64,000 bases of DNA from UBA5734 sp964528645 (lineage in GTDB: Bacteria; Bacillota; Clostridia; Saccharofermentanales; UBA5734). Shown piece after piece: positions 33,624 to 43,164 of the stretch (position 1 is the first letter of the stretch; each line of letters opens with the position of its first letter). A program made the position numbers and the translations under genes. A model generated the notes under the pieces. That model did not search any database and was not told the DNA's origin. It saw only the letters and a list, made by a program, of their open reading frames with translations. The stretch covers positions 1 to 64,000 of the forward strand of contig CAZGSR010000007.1 of assembly GCA_964528645.1 (NCBI GenBank). The letters run 5' to 3'.

Positions 33624-35032
33624 GGGGTTTCTCCTCCAAGTCCTAGTGTAGCAATGATCGAGTCAAGTTTGTATTCCAAAGGCAAGTCGGCGTTGACCAC
33701 AAAATCGGCCAATCTTCTGTAAATGGGTCGGCGACTGTCATACAACTGGACCAGACGGTCTCGGTCCTGTCCGGCAATCAACGGGCGGCCGGATCCATCA
33801 CCGACACGTTGTTCAATCATCTCCAGGCTGGCATCGAGATAGATGACCAGGGCGGGATGGCTATACAGGATGGCCTGGGCCTCTGGGCTCAAGAGGGCCC
33901 CTCCCCCCGTCGCCAGAATCTGGCAGCGGCGGGTGGACAGGACTTCGTCAAGCGATTGCCGTTCCAGGTCACGGAAAGCAGCTTCTCCTTCGGCAGCGAA
34001 AATTTCAGGTATGGTGCAGTCAGCTTTTTCCTCGATCCAGTGGTCGAGGTCAACCAGAGGCCAGCCGGTCTTGGCCGACAGCTCGCGACCGACCCGGCTC
34101 TTGCCGCTGCCCATGAAGCCCATCAGGACCAGTGTCAAAGGGGACTGGCGATAGATTTCCGCAGCCAGACCACTGAGGACCAAGTCCTTGGCATCAGCCG
34201 GGAAAGCGGCTGATGGATTCCAGATCCGTTGGGCTAGCAGGGCCTGGCTGACCAGCATGCCGAGGCCACCCCTGGCCGGGATGCCACGGCTTTGGGCCCT
34301 GAGCACCAGACGGGTGGCAAATGGATTGTAGATCGTGTCATAAACCGCCTGGACATGGTCCAGAAGTTCATCTGGCACAGGAACGCCGCCCGTGTGTGGC
34401 CACATCCCGGCTGGTGTGCCATTCAACAGAACCCAGCGGTCCTCCCAGGGTGTGGGTTGCTCTGGGGAGAAACACGAACCGGGGTCGGCTGTGACATCGA
34501 CCCCGCTTGCTGGAAAAGCGGCAGCAATTGTCTCTGCCAGGGGCTGGGCTTTTTGGGGGTGGCGGACCAGGAAACGGATCTGGGTGGCACCCTGTAAACC
34601 CGCAGCAAAAGCCAGGGTCCGGCAGACGCCACCGGCGCCAAGAATCAGGACTCGGCGACCGGAGAGTTCTGGCGCATCGCTGAGAAATCCCTCCAGATCG
34701 GTATTATAACCAGAAATCCGCCCCTGGGATGGGCAGGAAATGGTATTGACAGCCCCGATCTGTTCAGCCAGGGGATCGATTTTTTCCAGACTGGACTTGA
34801 CGACCTGCTTGTGCGGAATCGTAACATTCAGGCCGTCATATGCCCGTAAAAATTCGGGCATACGGCCGGTTATTTCCTCCGGCGGGACCGCCAGCAACTC
34901 ATAGGTGCCGGCAATGCCAGCCAGGGCCATCAAGCGGCGGTGGATCTGTGGCGACAAGCTATGCCCGAGCGGATAGCCCAGCAGGCCATAGCGGGCCGGA
35001 GGCGTGCCCACACCCGTTTTAATCACATTCAT
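33620..35032 (-). CDS. aroE: AroE-AroK fusion: shikimate dehydrogenase plus shikimate kinase
   Basis: One 470-codon frame carries two consecutive shikimate-pathway enzymes. Residues 10-290 are AroE: YGLLGYPLGHSLSPQIH, catalytic Lys75 in NVTIPHKQ, Asp112 in GYNTDLEGF, and the NADP loop ILGAGGVCRTL. Residues 298-470 are AroK: Walker A GFMGSGKS (305-312), LVDLDHWIEEK, FRDLERQSL, ILATGGGALL and the GRPLI lid. No start signal separates them. The ribosome binding site and first codons lie in copy 1 of a 50-base tandem duplication of the tyrA end. It overlaps aroF by 4 bases. Confidence 0.95.
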   Translation of the reverse strand: MNVIKTGVGTPPARYGLLGYPLGHSLSPQIHRRLMALAGIAGTYELLAVPPEEITGRMPEFLRAYDGLNVTIPHKQVVKSSLEKIDPLAEQIGAVNTISCPSQGRISGYNTDLEGFLSDAPELSGRRVLILGAGGVCRTLAFAAGLQGATQIRFLVRHPQKAQPLAETIAAAFPASGVDVTADPGSCFSPEQPTPWEDRWVLLNGTPAGMWPHTGGVPVPDELLDHVQAVYDTIYNPFATRLVLRAQSRGIPARGGLGMLVSQALLAQRIWNPSAAFPADAKDLVLSGLAAEIYRQSPLTLVLMGFMGSGKSRVGRELSAKTGWPLVDLDHWIEEKADCTIPEIFAAEGEAAFRDLERQSLDEVLSTRRCQILATGGGALLSPEAQAILYSHPALVIYLDASLEMIEQRVGDGSGRPLIAGQDRDRLVQLYDSRRPIYRRLADFVVNADLPLEYKLDSIIATLGLGGETP

Positions 35033-35103
35033 AACCCGCCTCCGAGGAGCCGCGTGCCCACGCCCGTTCTAGTCGCATTCATAACCGGCCTCCTTGAGGA
35101 GCC
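35001..35103. repeat. Diverged 50-base tandem duplication at the tyrA/aroE junction
   Basis: Bases 35001-35051 and 35051-35103 are imperfect copies with a 50-base period and about 80-85% identity (shared GCGTGCCCAC, CATTCATAAC and GAGGAGCC blocks, two-base indel). Copy 2 encodes the last residues of TyrA (LLKEAGYECD and stop) read on the minus strand. Copy 1 supplies the aroE ribosome binding site GGAGGCGG and codons MNVIKTGVGT. Reading the copy 2 ATG in the aroE-like frame gives a 17-codon peptide that ends overlapping the aroE ATG. Confidence 0.85.
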
Positions 35104-36307
35104 AGGCTGCGCGGGCCGCCTGGGCCGAGTCCGGCAACAGCAATTGCAGGCTGCCGCCTTCGTAGGTGCGGAATTCGCGGATGCGCAGATTGGTGATGTT
35201 GATGGCATGTTCACCCAGCAGCGTCGTCACCTTGCCGATGACACCTGGTTCGTCCGGAATATAGACATTGAGGATGCTCTGCGTCAGCAAGGCGCCTCGG
35301 CCATCGACGGGCAATGATCCGCGGTACTGTGCTGCCTGGAAAAAGTACTGGCGCATGTGATCCAGGTCACCGTCGGATAATTCCGTGCGGAACTCTTGGA
35401 GGATGGCGATGTACTGGTCGATCAGGGGCAGCAGCTGGTCGCTCGACTCGAGACTGATCTGGGACCAGAGGCTGGCATCCGATGACGCGATTCGGGTGAT
35501 GTCACGAAAGCCTCCGGCAGCCAGCCGGGTCAGGTTGTTGTCCCCCTGGCGCGCTGCCAGCAGAGACAGCGCGGCCGCCGCGACGTGAGGCAAATGGCTG
35601 ACCGCTGCGACCGCCTTGTCATGCGTCACCGGATCCAGGCTGATCGGAGAAGCCCCGATCGATTGGACCAGGCGCTCCAGCTGGCGGTATTCCAGGACAG
35701 TGATGGCGGATTGTTCCGGCAGGCACAGGACATAGGCCGCATTTTCAAACAGATTCTCCCGGGCATTGGCATAGCCGTGCTTTTCCGATCCTGCCATCGG
35801 GTGGCCACCCACAAACCGGTCGTCGGGAATCAGGTCCAGGACCGGCTTTTTGACGCTGGCGACGTCAGTCAGGATAGCACCGGTGCAGGGTCGGATCTGC
35901 CTGACCAGGTCCGGGATCGTGGCCGGAGGCGTGCACAGGAAAACGACCTGGCAATCTGCCAGCAGCTGCCAGACAGCAGCCTGGCTGGACGAGCCAGGAC
36001 CGGCAAGTTCAGCTGGAACTACAGCCGGCGAAGCCTTGGCCTTGAATGCTGAGATGATGGATGGAGCCTGATGGTGGTCCATCTGTATTAACTCGGACTG
36101 GAGGGGCATCACACCCCCTCGTGCCAGGACCTGGTCAGAGAGGGCTTTTTCGATCACAACCGGGTCCGGGTCGATCCCAACCACGGCGACCTTGGCTCGG
36201 CCAGCGAGAGCCTTAGCCAGCGATCCGCCGATCAGGCCCAGGCCAACCACACCGACTTGCACCGGAACTGAGGCTTTTTTATCAGCGGGCACGTCTGGGG
36301 TTAACAT
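35069..36307 (-). CDS. tyrA: Prephenate dehydrogenase with ACT domain
   Basis: TyrA oxidatively decarboxylates prephenate to 4-hydroxyphenylpyruvate for tyrosine. The 412-residue protein has an NAD site VGVVGLGLIGGSLAKAL (about 18-34), VGGHPMAGSEKHGYANA with the catalytic His, LDPVTHDKAVAAVSHLPH, and a C-terminal ACT domain (about 335-412, NVYIPDEPGVIGKVTTLL) likely to sense tyrosine. Residues about 65-112 hold a Ser/Ala/Pro-rich insert longer than usual between the nucleotide-binding strands. The ATG follows GGGAGAG; the gene is 20 bases after paaK. Confidence 0.95.
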   Translation of the reverse strand: MLTPDVPADKKASVPVQVGVVGLGLIGGSLAKALAGRAKVAVVGIDPDPVVIEKALSDQVLARGGVMPLQSELIQMDHHQAPSIISAFKAKASPAVVPAELAGPGSSSQAAVWQLLADCQVVFLCTPPATIPDLVRQIRPCTGAILTDVASVKKPVLDLIPDDRFVGGHPMAGSEKHGYANARENLFENAAYVLCLPEQSAITVLEYRQLERLVQSIGASPISLDPVTHDKAVAAVSHLPHVAAAALSLLAARQGDNNLTRLAAGGFRDITRIASSDASLWSQISLESSDQLLPLIDQYIAILQEFRTELSDGDLDHMRQYFFQAAQYRGSLPVDGRGALLTQSILNVYIPDEPGVIGKVTTLLGEHAINITNLRIREFRTYEGGSLQLLLPDSAQAARAAWLLKEAGYECD

Positions 36308-36327
36308 GTTCGCTCTCCCGTCATACG

Positions 36328-37635
36328 TCAGAATTTACGGTTATCGATCACCCGTTTGGCTTTGCCTTCACTTCTGGGCAGGGAACGGGGCTCGACCAGG
36401 GTGATCTTGGCAGCAATGCCCAAAGTAGAATGGATGTCCGCGGTCAGGCGCCGTTCGATCGTCTCGATTTCGCGCACGGAGTCGGAGAAGAATGCTTTCG
36501 TCATCTCGATCTGGACCTCCATGCGATCCATGTTGTTGATCCGGTCGACGTGGATCATGTAATGCGGTTCGAGTTCACCGTAGGTGAGCAGGATCGACTC
36601 GATCTGGCTCGGGAAGACATTAACCCCGCGGATGATCAGCATGTCATCGGCCCGGCCGGTGACCTTTTCCATGCGCACCGTTGTCCGGCCGCAGGCACAG
36701 GGTTCGTAACAGAGCCGGGTCAGGTCATGCGTATTGTAGCGCAGGAGCGGTGTGCCTGTCTTGGTCACACTGGAAAAAACCAGCTCGCCCAGTTCACCTT
36801 CGCCGAGCACCTCGTGTGTGTCCGGATCAATAACTTCGGCAATGAAATGGTCCGACTGGATGTGCAGGAGATCGCTATGGTCACAGCTCATGGCCACACC
36901 CGGGCCCAGGGTTTCGGACAAGCCATAGATGTCAAAAGCCTTGAGGCCCAGGCGTTCCTCGATCTGGTGTTTCATTTCCAGTGTCCAGGGCTCTGCCCCG
37001 AAAATGCCAACCTTGAGGTTGAGCTGGTGTTTGCTGATGCCATGGGCGTCCATTTCATCGGCCAGGTGAAGGGCATAGCTGGGCGTGCAAGCCAATGCCG
37101 AGGGCTGGAAATCGAGCAGGATATCAAGCTGGCGTTTCGTATTGCCGGATGAAACCGGGATCACCATCACACCCATCCGTTCGGCACCATAATGCAGGCC
37201 GAGACCACCGGTAAACAAGCCATAGCCATAGGCCACGTGCAGGGAGTCCCCCTCTGTCATCCCGGTCATGGCCAGGGAACGGGCGATGCATTCCGACCAG
37301 AGGTCGATATCTTCTTTGGTGTAACCCACGACCTTCTGTTTGCCGGTCGTACCGGACGATGCATGCACACGGATGATCTTGGACATGGGTACGGCAAAAG
37401 TGCCGAAAGGGTAATTGTCCCGCAAATCCTGCTTATCGGTCAGGGGCAGTTTTTTCAAATCATCAATTGACGTGATGTCATCCGGAGTCAGGCCGATGGC
37501 CTGCATCTTTTCCGTATAAAAGGGGACCGTTCCGTAGATGCGCCGGACACAATCGACCAGCCGCTGTCCCTGGAGTTCGCGCAGGTTTTCATAGGACTGG
37601 GTCTCCATTTGCTTGTTCCAGATATAACCATTCAT
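36328..37635 (-). CDS. paaK: Phenylacetate-CoA ligase
   Basis: This adenylate-forming enzyme activates phenylacetate or a related aryl acid with CoA. The 435-residue protein has the AMP-binding motif VHASSGTTGKQKVVGYT, IYGLSETLGPGVA, and the C-terminal GRADDMLIIRGVNVFPSQIE and RSEGKAKRVIDNR with the catalytic Lys. The ATG follows AGGAGG. It heads the aromatic operon, 20 bases before tyrA, and may salvage arylacetates for reductive carboxylation to aromatic amino acids, as proposed for related anaerobes; the partner ketoacid oxidoreductase is not in the window. Confidence 0.94.
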   Translation of the reverse strand: MNGYIWNKQMETQSYENLRELQGQRLVDCVRRIYGTVPFYTEKMQAIGLTPDDITSIDDLKKLPLTDKQDLRDNYPFGTFAVPMSKIIRVHASSGTTGKQKVVGYTKEDIDLWSECIARSLAMTGMTEGDSLHVAYGYGLFTGGLGLHYGAERMGVMVIPVSSGNTKRQLDILLDFQPSALACTPSYALHLADEMDAHGISKHQLNLKVGIFGAEPWTLEMKHQIEERLGLKAFDIYGLSETLGPGVAMSCDHSDLLHIQSDHFIAEVIDPDTHEVLGEGELGELVFSSVTKTGTPLLRYNTHDLTRLCYEPCACGRTTVRMEKVTGRADDMLIIRGVNVFPSQIESILLTYGELEPHYMIHVDRINNMDRMEVQIEMTKAFFSDSVREIETIERRLTADIHSTLGIAAKITLVEPRSLPRSEGKAKRVIDNRKF

Positions 37636-37795
37636 CGATCAAGAACCTCCTGCCGTTTATCGGTCCCGCTGAGGGGCGAGTTGTCACCCAAGTGATGGAC
37701 ACGCGGGCTATCCTTTAAACAATAAAGGCTGCAAGCATTCGCCGGCAAGTCCTGGAAGCGCGGAAAAATGGCCGGATTTCCGACGATTTTGCCGA

Positions 37796-39925
<2,130 letters not shown>

Positions 39926-40055
39926 GGCTGCTCCTTGGCTGGTGCAAAGAACTTTTTGGCACCATCTGAAGGGCACATTGTTCTTGCTTTGGTCACATTA
40001 TGATAACATATTTGCTGTAATCTGAACCAAAATGCTTCAGGAGGCTGCCTGCTGG

Positions 40056-41018
40056 ATGGCTCGCTATTGTTTTTACTGTGGTCGTGAACTGGCATCAGGT
40101 GAAAAGTGCAACTGCAGGACCCACGCCGCAGGCGCCTCCCACCAGGGGCAGTCGAGACAGGCGCATCACGCAACTGGAACTTCTCAATCCAAAGCCAGTC
40201 CTGGCAGTGGATCGCAATCCAGAACCAGCTCTGGCACAAGCCAGTCCGGAGCCAAGGCGGGTAGCACGAAGACCAAAGGCTCAGGATTCTGGGAATCTTT
40301 CCAGTCAGCGGCAACCAAAAGCCAGCCCTTCGGCCAAAACAATCCGCCTTATGGCAGCTCTGGCAAAAGAAAATCGATGGATACCATTGCTTTCCTGGCA
40401 GGTTTTGGCCAGTATCTGCGCTACCTGACCCGGCCAGTCGACTCCATCCGCCAGGCAGTCCAGTACCTGAATCCACACCGTCTCCTGGTTGTATCACTGA
40501 TTCACGCCGCACTGGGCGGTCTGGCCATGGTCCGGATCGACCAGATTGGCACCCTTGATTTGCTCCTGCAATTGACTCAGGTCCAGCTGGCCGCCAATCC
40601 CTTCATCGCCGGACTCTTCCTGTTTATCCAGGGTGCAGGTCTGGCGCTGGTCTTTGACTGGCTCCTGATCCTGGTCACCCATTTGACGTTGCAATACGTC
40701 TTCAAGGCTCCTTTCGCCCTGACCCGGGTGGCCGCGAGCTTTGTCCCGGTCATTTTCTATCTGGCGTTGTTCCAGCTATTAGCCCTGATGTCCCTGACCC
40801 TGGTCCCCGTGGCCAGTTTGCTCACATTGGCCGCCGGCTTGGCGATTGCGCTGCTGGTTCTCTACCTCGCAATCCGCCAGCTGACGGGGTTTGACGAAAA
40901 CCGCTGTTTTGTCCTGGTCACGTTTGTCATCGTCGTCTTCACATCTCTGGTCAGCCTGGTCATCAACCTTGCGATGCCGGTGCTTATGCTTCTTCTGGAG
41001 CAGTCTCTGCCGCTCTAA
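40056..41018 (+). CDS. Zinc-ribbon YIP1-like membrane protein
   Basis: The 320-residue protein begins with a small zinc-ribbon-like motif (Cys5, Cys8, Cys18, Cys20), followed by about 80 residues of Ser/Gly/Gln/Thr-rich linker and then five or six membrane helices from about residue 130, resembling the YIP1 superfamily. Function unknown. The start at 40056 is 11 bases after AGGAGG and begins with the zinc ribbon; an in-frame ATG at 40032 is less likely. The last 16 codons lie in copy 1 of the 53-base repeat that flanks the DUF4143 ATPase. Confidence 0.78.
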   Translation: MARYCFYCGRELASGEKCNCRTHAAGASHQGQSRQAHHATGTSQSKASPGSGSQSRTSSGTSQSGAKAGSTKTKGSGFWESFQSAATKSQPFGQNNPPYGSSGKRKSMDTIAFLAGFGQYLRYLTRPVDSIRQAVQYLNPHRLLVVSLIHAALGGLAMVRIDQIGTLDLLLQLTQVQLAANPFIAGLFLFIQGAGLALVFDWLLILVTHLTLQYVFKAPFALTRVAASFVPVIFYLALFQLLALMSLTLVPVASLLTLAAGLAIALLVLYLAIRQLTGFDENRCFVLVTFVIVVFTSLVSLVINLAMPVLMLLLEQSLPL

Positions 41019-41023
41019 AGGCA
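40971..41023. repeat. 53-base perfect direct repeat, copy 1
   Basis: This segment, from GCGATGCCGG to CTAAAGGCA, is identical to 42447-42499, with a 1476-base offset. It carries the 3' end and stop codon of the YIP1-like gene on the plus strand and, on the minus strand, the stop codon of the DUF4143 ATPase gene. Bases on either side differ immediately. Confidence 0.97.
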
Positions 41024-42310
41024 AAATGCGGCATAGAGCGGGATTGTTTTCACGCCATTTTCCTGGCCGAAATTTCGACCAGACAATTTGATCGCATAAG
41101 ATGGCTTGTAAGTCTCCAGATAGATGCCCAGGCTTTTGGCTCGGGTGTTGTCAGCTGATTTGACCTCGACCGGAATGATTTTGCCTTCGCGCTGGATGAT
41201 GAAATCGACTTCGGCGCCACGCGGCGAAAACCAATAATAGCAGGTGTATTTGTTGGCAGCCAACTGGCAGCAGACATAGTTTTCGGTCATTCCACCTTTG
41301 AAATCATCCAGCTCATCTGACAAATATAGGATATCTTCAGCAATGATGTCCTTTTTAGCGCAGAGCAAGCCGACGTCTGACACATAGATTTTAAAAGAAT
41401 CAATGTCACGGTAATTTTCCAGCGGCTTTCTGGCTTGTTCTACTTGGTAGATTCTGGTCACAATGCCTGACAAGACCAGCCATTCGATCGCATTTTCGAA
41501 CTCCGAAGCCCGGCCGCCTTTTTTGACCAATTTGTATTGAAAGCGGGTATTCTTTTTCGAAAGTTGAACTGTGATGTTGTCATACACCAGACGTGTTTTC
41601 TTAATTTCGTTGTCCTGGTTGTATTTGCTCATGTCATGGAGGTAACTGGCCAGGATAGTCTTCTGGGTATGCCGGATCAGGATATAGTCTTTGGTTTCCT
41701 TGAATTTCACCACACATTCCGGCATGCCGCCAACCACCAGGTACTGCCGGTAGGCTTGCATGGCGGCATCGTGCAGGACTTGTGGCATCTGTGTGTTTTG
41801 TTGAAAACAAGACCGGATCCGCTCGACCAGGTCTTCGTCACCCTGAGCCATGAGAAACTCTTCAAAATCCATCGGATAGAGGGTCAGTAAGTCTACCTTC
41901 CCGACGGGAAAAGAATATCTCTCACGATGGACCGCAACACCGAGCAAACTGCCAGCGGCAATCACATGATAGTCTGGCGCATTTTCGCAGAAATATTTCA
42001 GCGCTGTGAGAGCCCTCTCACACAGTTGAATCTCATCCAAGACAAGCAGGGTCTTTTCCCTCACAATCGTCTGGCCCGCCAGACGGGACAAAATCGGGAC
42101 CAAGTAATCCGGTTCCAGACTCTCGTCAAAGGATTTTACCAAGGATGGACTGGTTTCAAAATTGAGATAGGCGACGTTTTCATAATGCGAACGGCCAAAT
42201 TCGAGAATCGAATAGGTCTTGCCCACCTGACGGGCACCTTGTACGACCAGAGGTTTGCGATAAGGGCTGCTCTTCCAACCCAGGAAGTCTTGCATGATTT
42301 TACGGTGCAT
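41015..42310 (-). CDS. DUF4143 AAA-family ATPase, inserted gene
   Basis: The 431-residue protein is an ATPase of the ATP-binding/DUF4143 type: YRKPLVVQGARQVGKT (Walker A at 25-32), Walker B LLVLDEIQLC, and a C-terminal DUF4143/nuclease-like part with CYYWFSPRGAEVDFIIQREGKIIPVEVKS, where the Glu-Val-Asp...Glu-Val-Lys pattern resembles a restriction-endonuclease-like fold. Cellular role of the family is not established. The start at 42310 follows GGGGAG. The flanking DNA is A/T-richer than its surroundings, and the gene sits between perfect 53-base direct repeats, indicating insertion between two existing genes. Confidence 0.9.
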   Translation of the reverse strand: MHRKIMQDFLGWKSSPYRKPLVVQGARQVGKTYSILEFGRSHYENVAYLNFETSPSLVKSFDESLEPDYLVPILSRLAGQTIVREKTLLVLDEIQLCERALTALKYFCENAPDYHVIAAGSLLGVAVHRERYSFPVGKVDLLTLYPMDFEEFLMAQGDEDLVERIRSCFQQNTQMPQVLHDAAMQAYRQYLVVGGMPECVVKFKETKDYILIRHTQKTILASYLHDMSKYNQDNEIKKTRLVYDNITVQLSKKNTRFQYKLVKKGGRASEFENAIEWLVLSGIVTRIYQVEQARKPLENYRDIDSFKIYVSDVGLLCAKKDIIAEDILYLSDELDDFKGGMTENYVCCQLAANKYTCYYWFSPRGAEVDFIIQREGKIIPVEVKSADNTRAKSLGIYLETYKPSYAIKLSGRNFGQENGVKTIPLYAAFCL

Positions 42311-42315
42311 AAAAA

Positions 42316-42346
42316 ATACTCCCCTCGATGTTCTCAAGGAGAGTAT
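42316..42346 (-). promoter_or_regulatory. Hairpin covering the ribosome binding site of the DUF4143 gene
   Basis: Minus-strand ATACTCTCC (42346-42338) can pair over nine positions (one G-U) with GGGGAGTAT (42324-42316), which contains the ribosome binding site of the ATPase. The 5' arm overlaps the gene's own -10 element, so it would be present only in transcripts arriving from upstream, not in those starting at the local promoter. Confidence 0.65.
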
Positions 42347-42350
42347 AGCA
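42342..42350 (-). promoter_or_regulatory. Extended -10 promoter of the DUF4143 gene
   Basis: The minus strand reads TGCTATACT, an extended -10 element, about 32 bases before the ATG, in an A/T-rich stretch (42338-42420). The -35 region is poor. Transcription would start near 42335, inside the loop of the overlapping hairpin. Confidence 0.6.
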
Positions 42351-42446
42351 TTTATTCATGTTATTCTACAGGGTATTTTTCTAAATATTTACATTATATT
42401 GCACGTTATTCAAAATTGGATCCCCTGTTCACATTCCGGGGAAGCG

Positions 42447-42499
42447 GCGATGCCGGTGCTTATGCTTCTTCTGGAGCAGTCTCTGCCGCTCTAAAGGCA
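42447..42499. repeat. 53-base perfect direct repeat, copy 2
   Basis: Identical to 40971-41023. On the minus strand it contains the last 13 codons and the stop of the CpXC-domain gene. The plus-strand reading still encodes the tail of the YIP1-like protein, an unused relic. Confidence 0.97.
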
Positions 42500-43164
42500 T
42501 CGAGGCACTGGGCGGCAAAAGCCTGGTCAATCAGCATGAACGTCATATCATTCTCGAGCACTGGCAATAGGCCGGTGTCGATCAGCCGGTCGAGCAGCTG
42601 GGCGGCATTGTCATAGGCCTGGGCAGGCAGGGCATACTGGAACCAGCCGTCTGGATTTTTCAGGACAAAACGGAGCTCATCGCCCCCAGCCCCAACGAAA
42701 CGCAGTTCTTCGATTGGTATCTCGGCAGACCCATGACGCAGGACGGCGAGCTTGACGATCTCCAGCACCCGGTCATCAAGCTGGTGCTCCCGGACATGGA
42801 TCTTTTCGATCAGGTCATTCATCGAGGCAACCAGGCGCAAGCAGGAATCCCCCGCGAGCACCCCAGCCAGCTCCGGATTTTGCCGGAGCTGGCTGAGGCG
42901 GTTTTCCAGTTCAGTCTGGTTGAGGTCAGGCCGGCATTCGATGAGCAAGCCGTGATCTGGATCCAGGTAGGTCAAAGGCGACGCGATCAGGGTCGCGTTG
43001 CCACAATTGCGGCAGTCCAGCGACTGCAAGGTCTTGCGCAGGAGCTTTTCCCTCAGGTCCGGATCGGTGCTGGCATCGATCATATCCCAGATCGTCAGGG
43101 TTTCTTCATTGAGACAGACCGGGCATTGGGCCAAGACCTGGTGAAACGATGTTTCCAGACTCAT
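42460..43164 (-). CDS. CpXC-domain protein
   Basis: The 234-residue protein has two cysteine pairs, CPVC at residues 14-17 and CRNCG at about 51-55, followed by the CpXC-type domain (SPLTYLDPDHGLLIECRPDL) and a helical C-terminal region. Function unknown; the cysteines suggest zinc binding. Its start overlaps the clpC stop by one base, so it is part of the ctsR-clpC stress operon. Its last codons lie in copy 2 of the 53-base repeat. Confidence 0.8.
   Translation of the reverse strand: MSLETSFHQVLAQCPVCLNEETLTIWDMIDASTDPDLREKLLRKTLQSLDCRNCGNATLIASPLTYLDPDHGLLIECRPDLNQTELENRLSQLRQNPELAGVLAGDSCLRLVASMNDLIEKIHVREHQLDDRVLEIVKLAVLRHGSAEIPIEELRFVGAGGDELRFVLKNPDGWFQYALPAQAYDNAAQLLDRLIDTGLLPVLENDMTFMLIDQAFAAQCLDAFRAAETAPEEA

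Noticed and set aside
35001..35103. CRISPR array or site-specific attachment site
   Set aside because: Only two adjoining diverged copies with no spacer; they are explained as a tandem duplication of the tyrA end.
37636..37795. Possible T-box or other riboswitch before paaK
   Set aside because: There are GC-rich inverted repeats, but the conserved T-box antiterminator sequence is absent and no other riboswitch core is recognisable.
41024..42446. Terminal inverted repeats of a transposon around the DUF4143 gene
   Set aside because: The two inner ends of the unique segment were compared and do not match as inverted repeats; no transposase is present.
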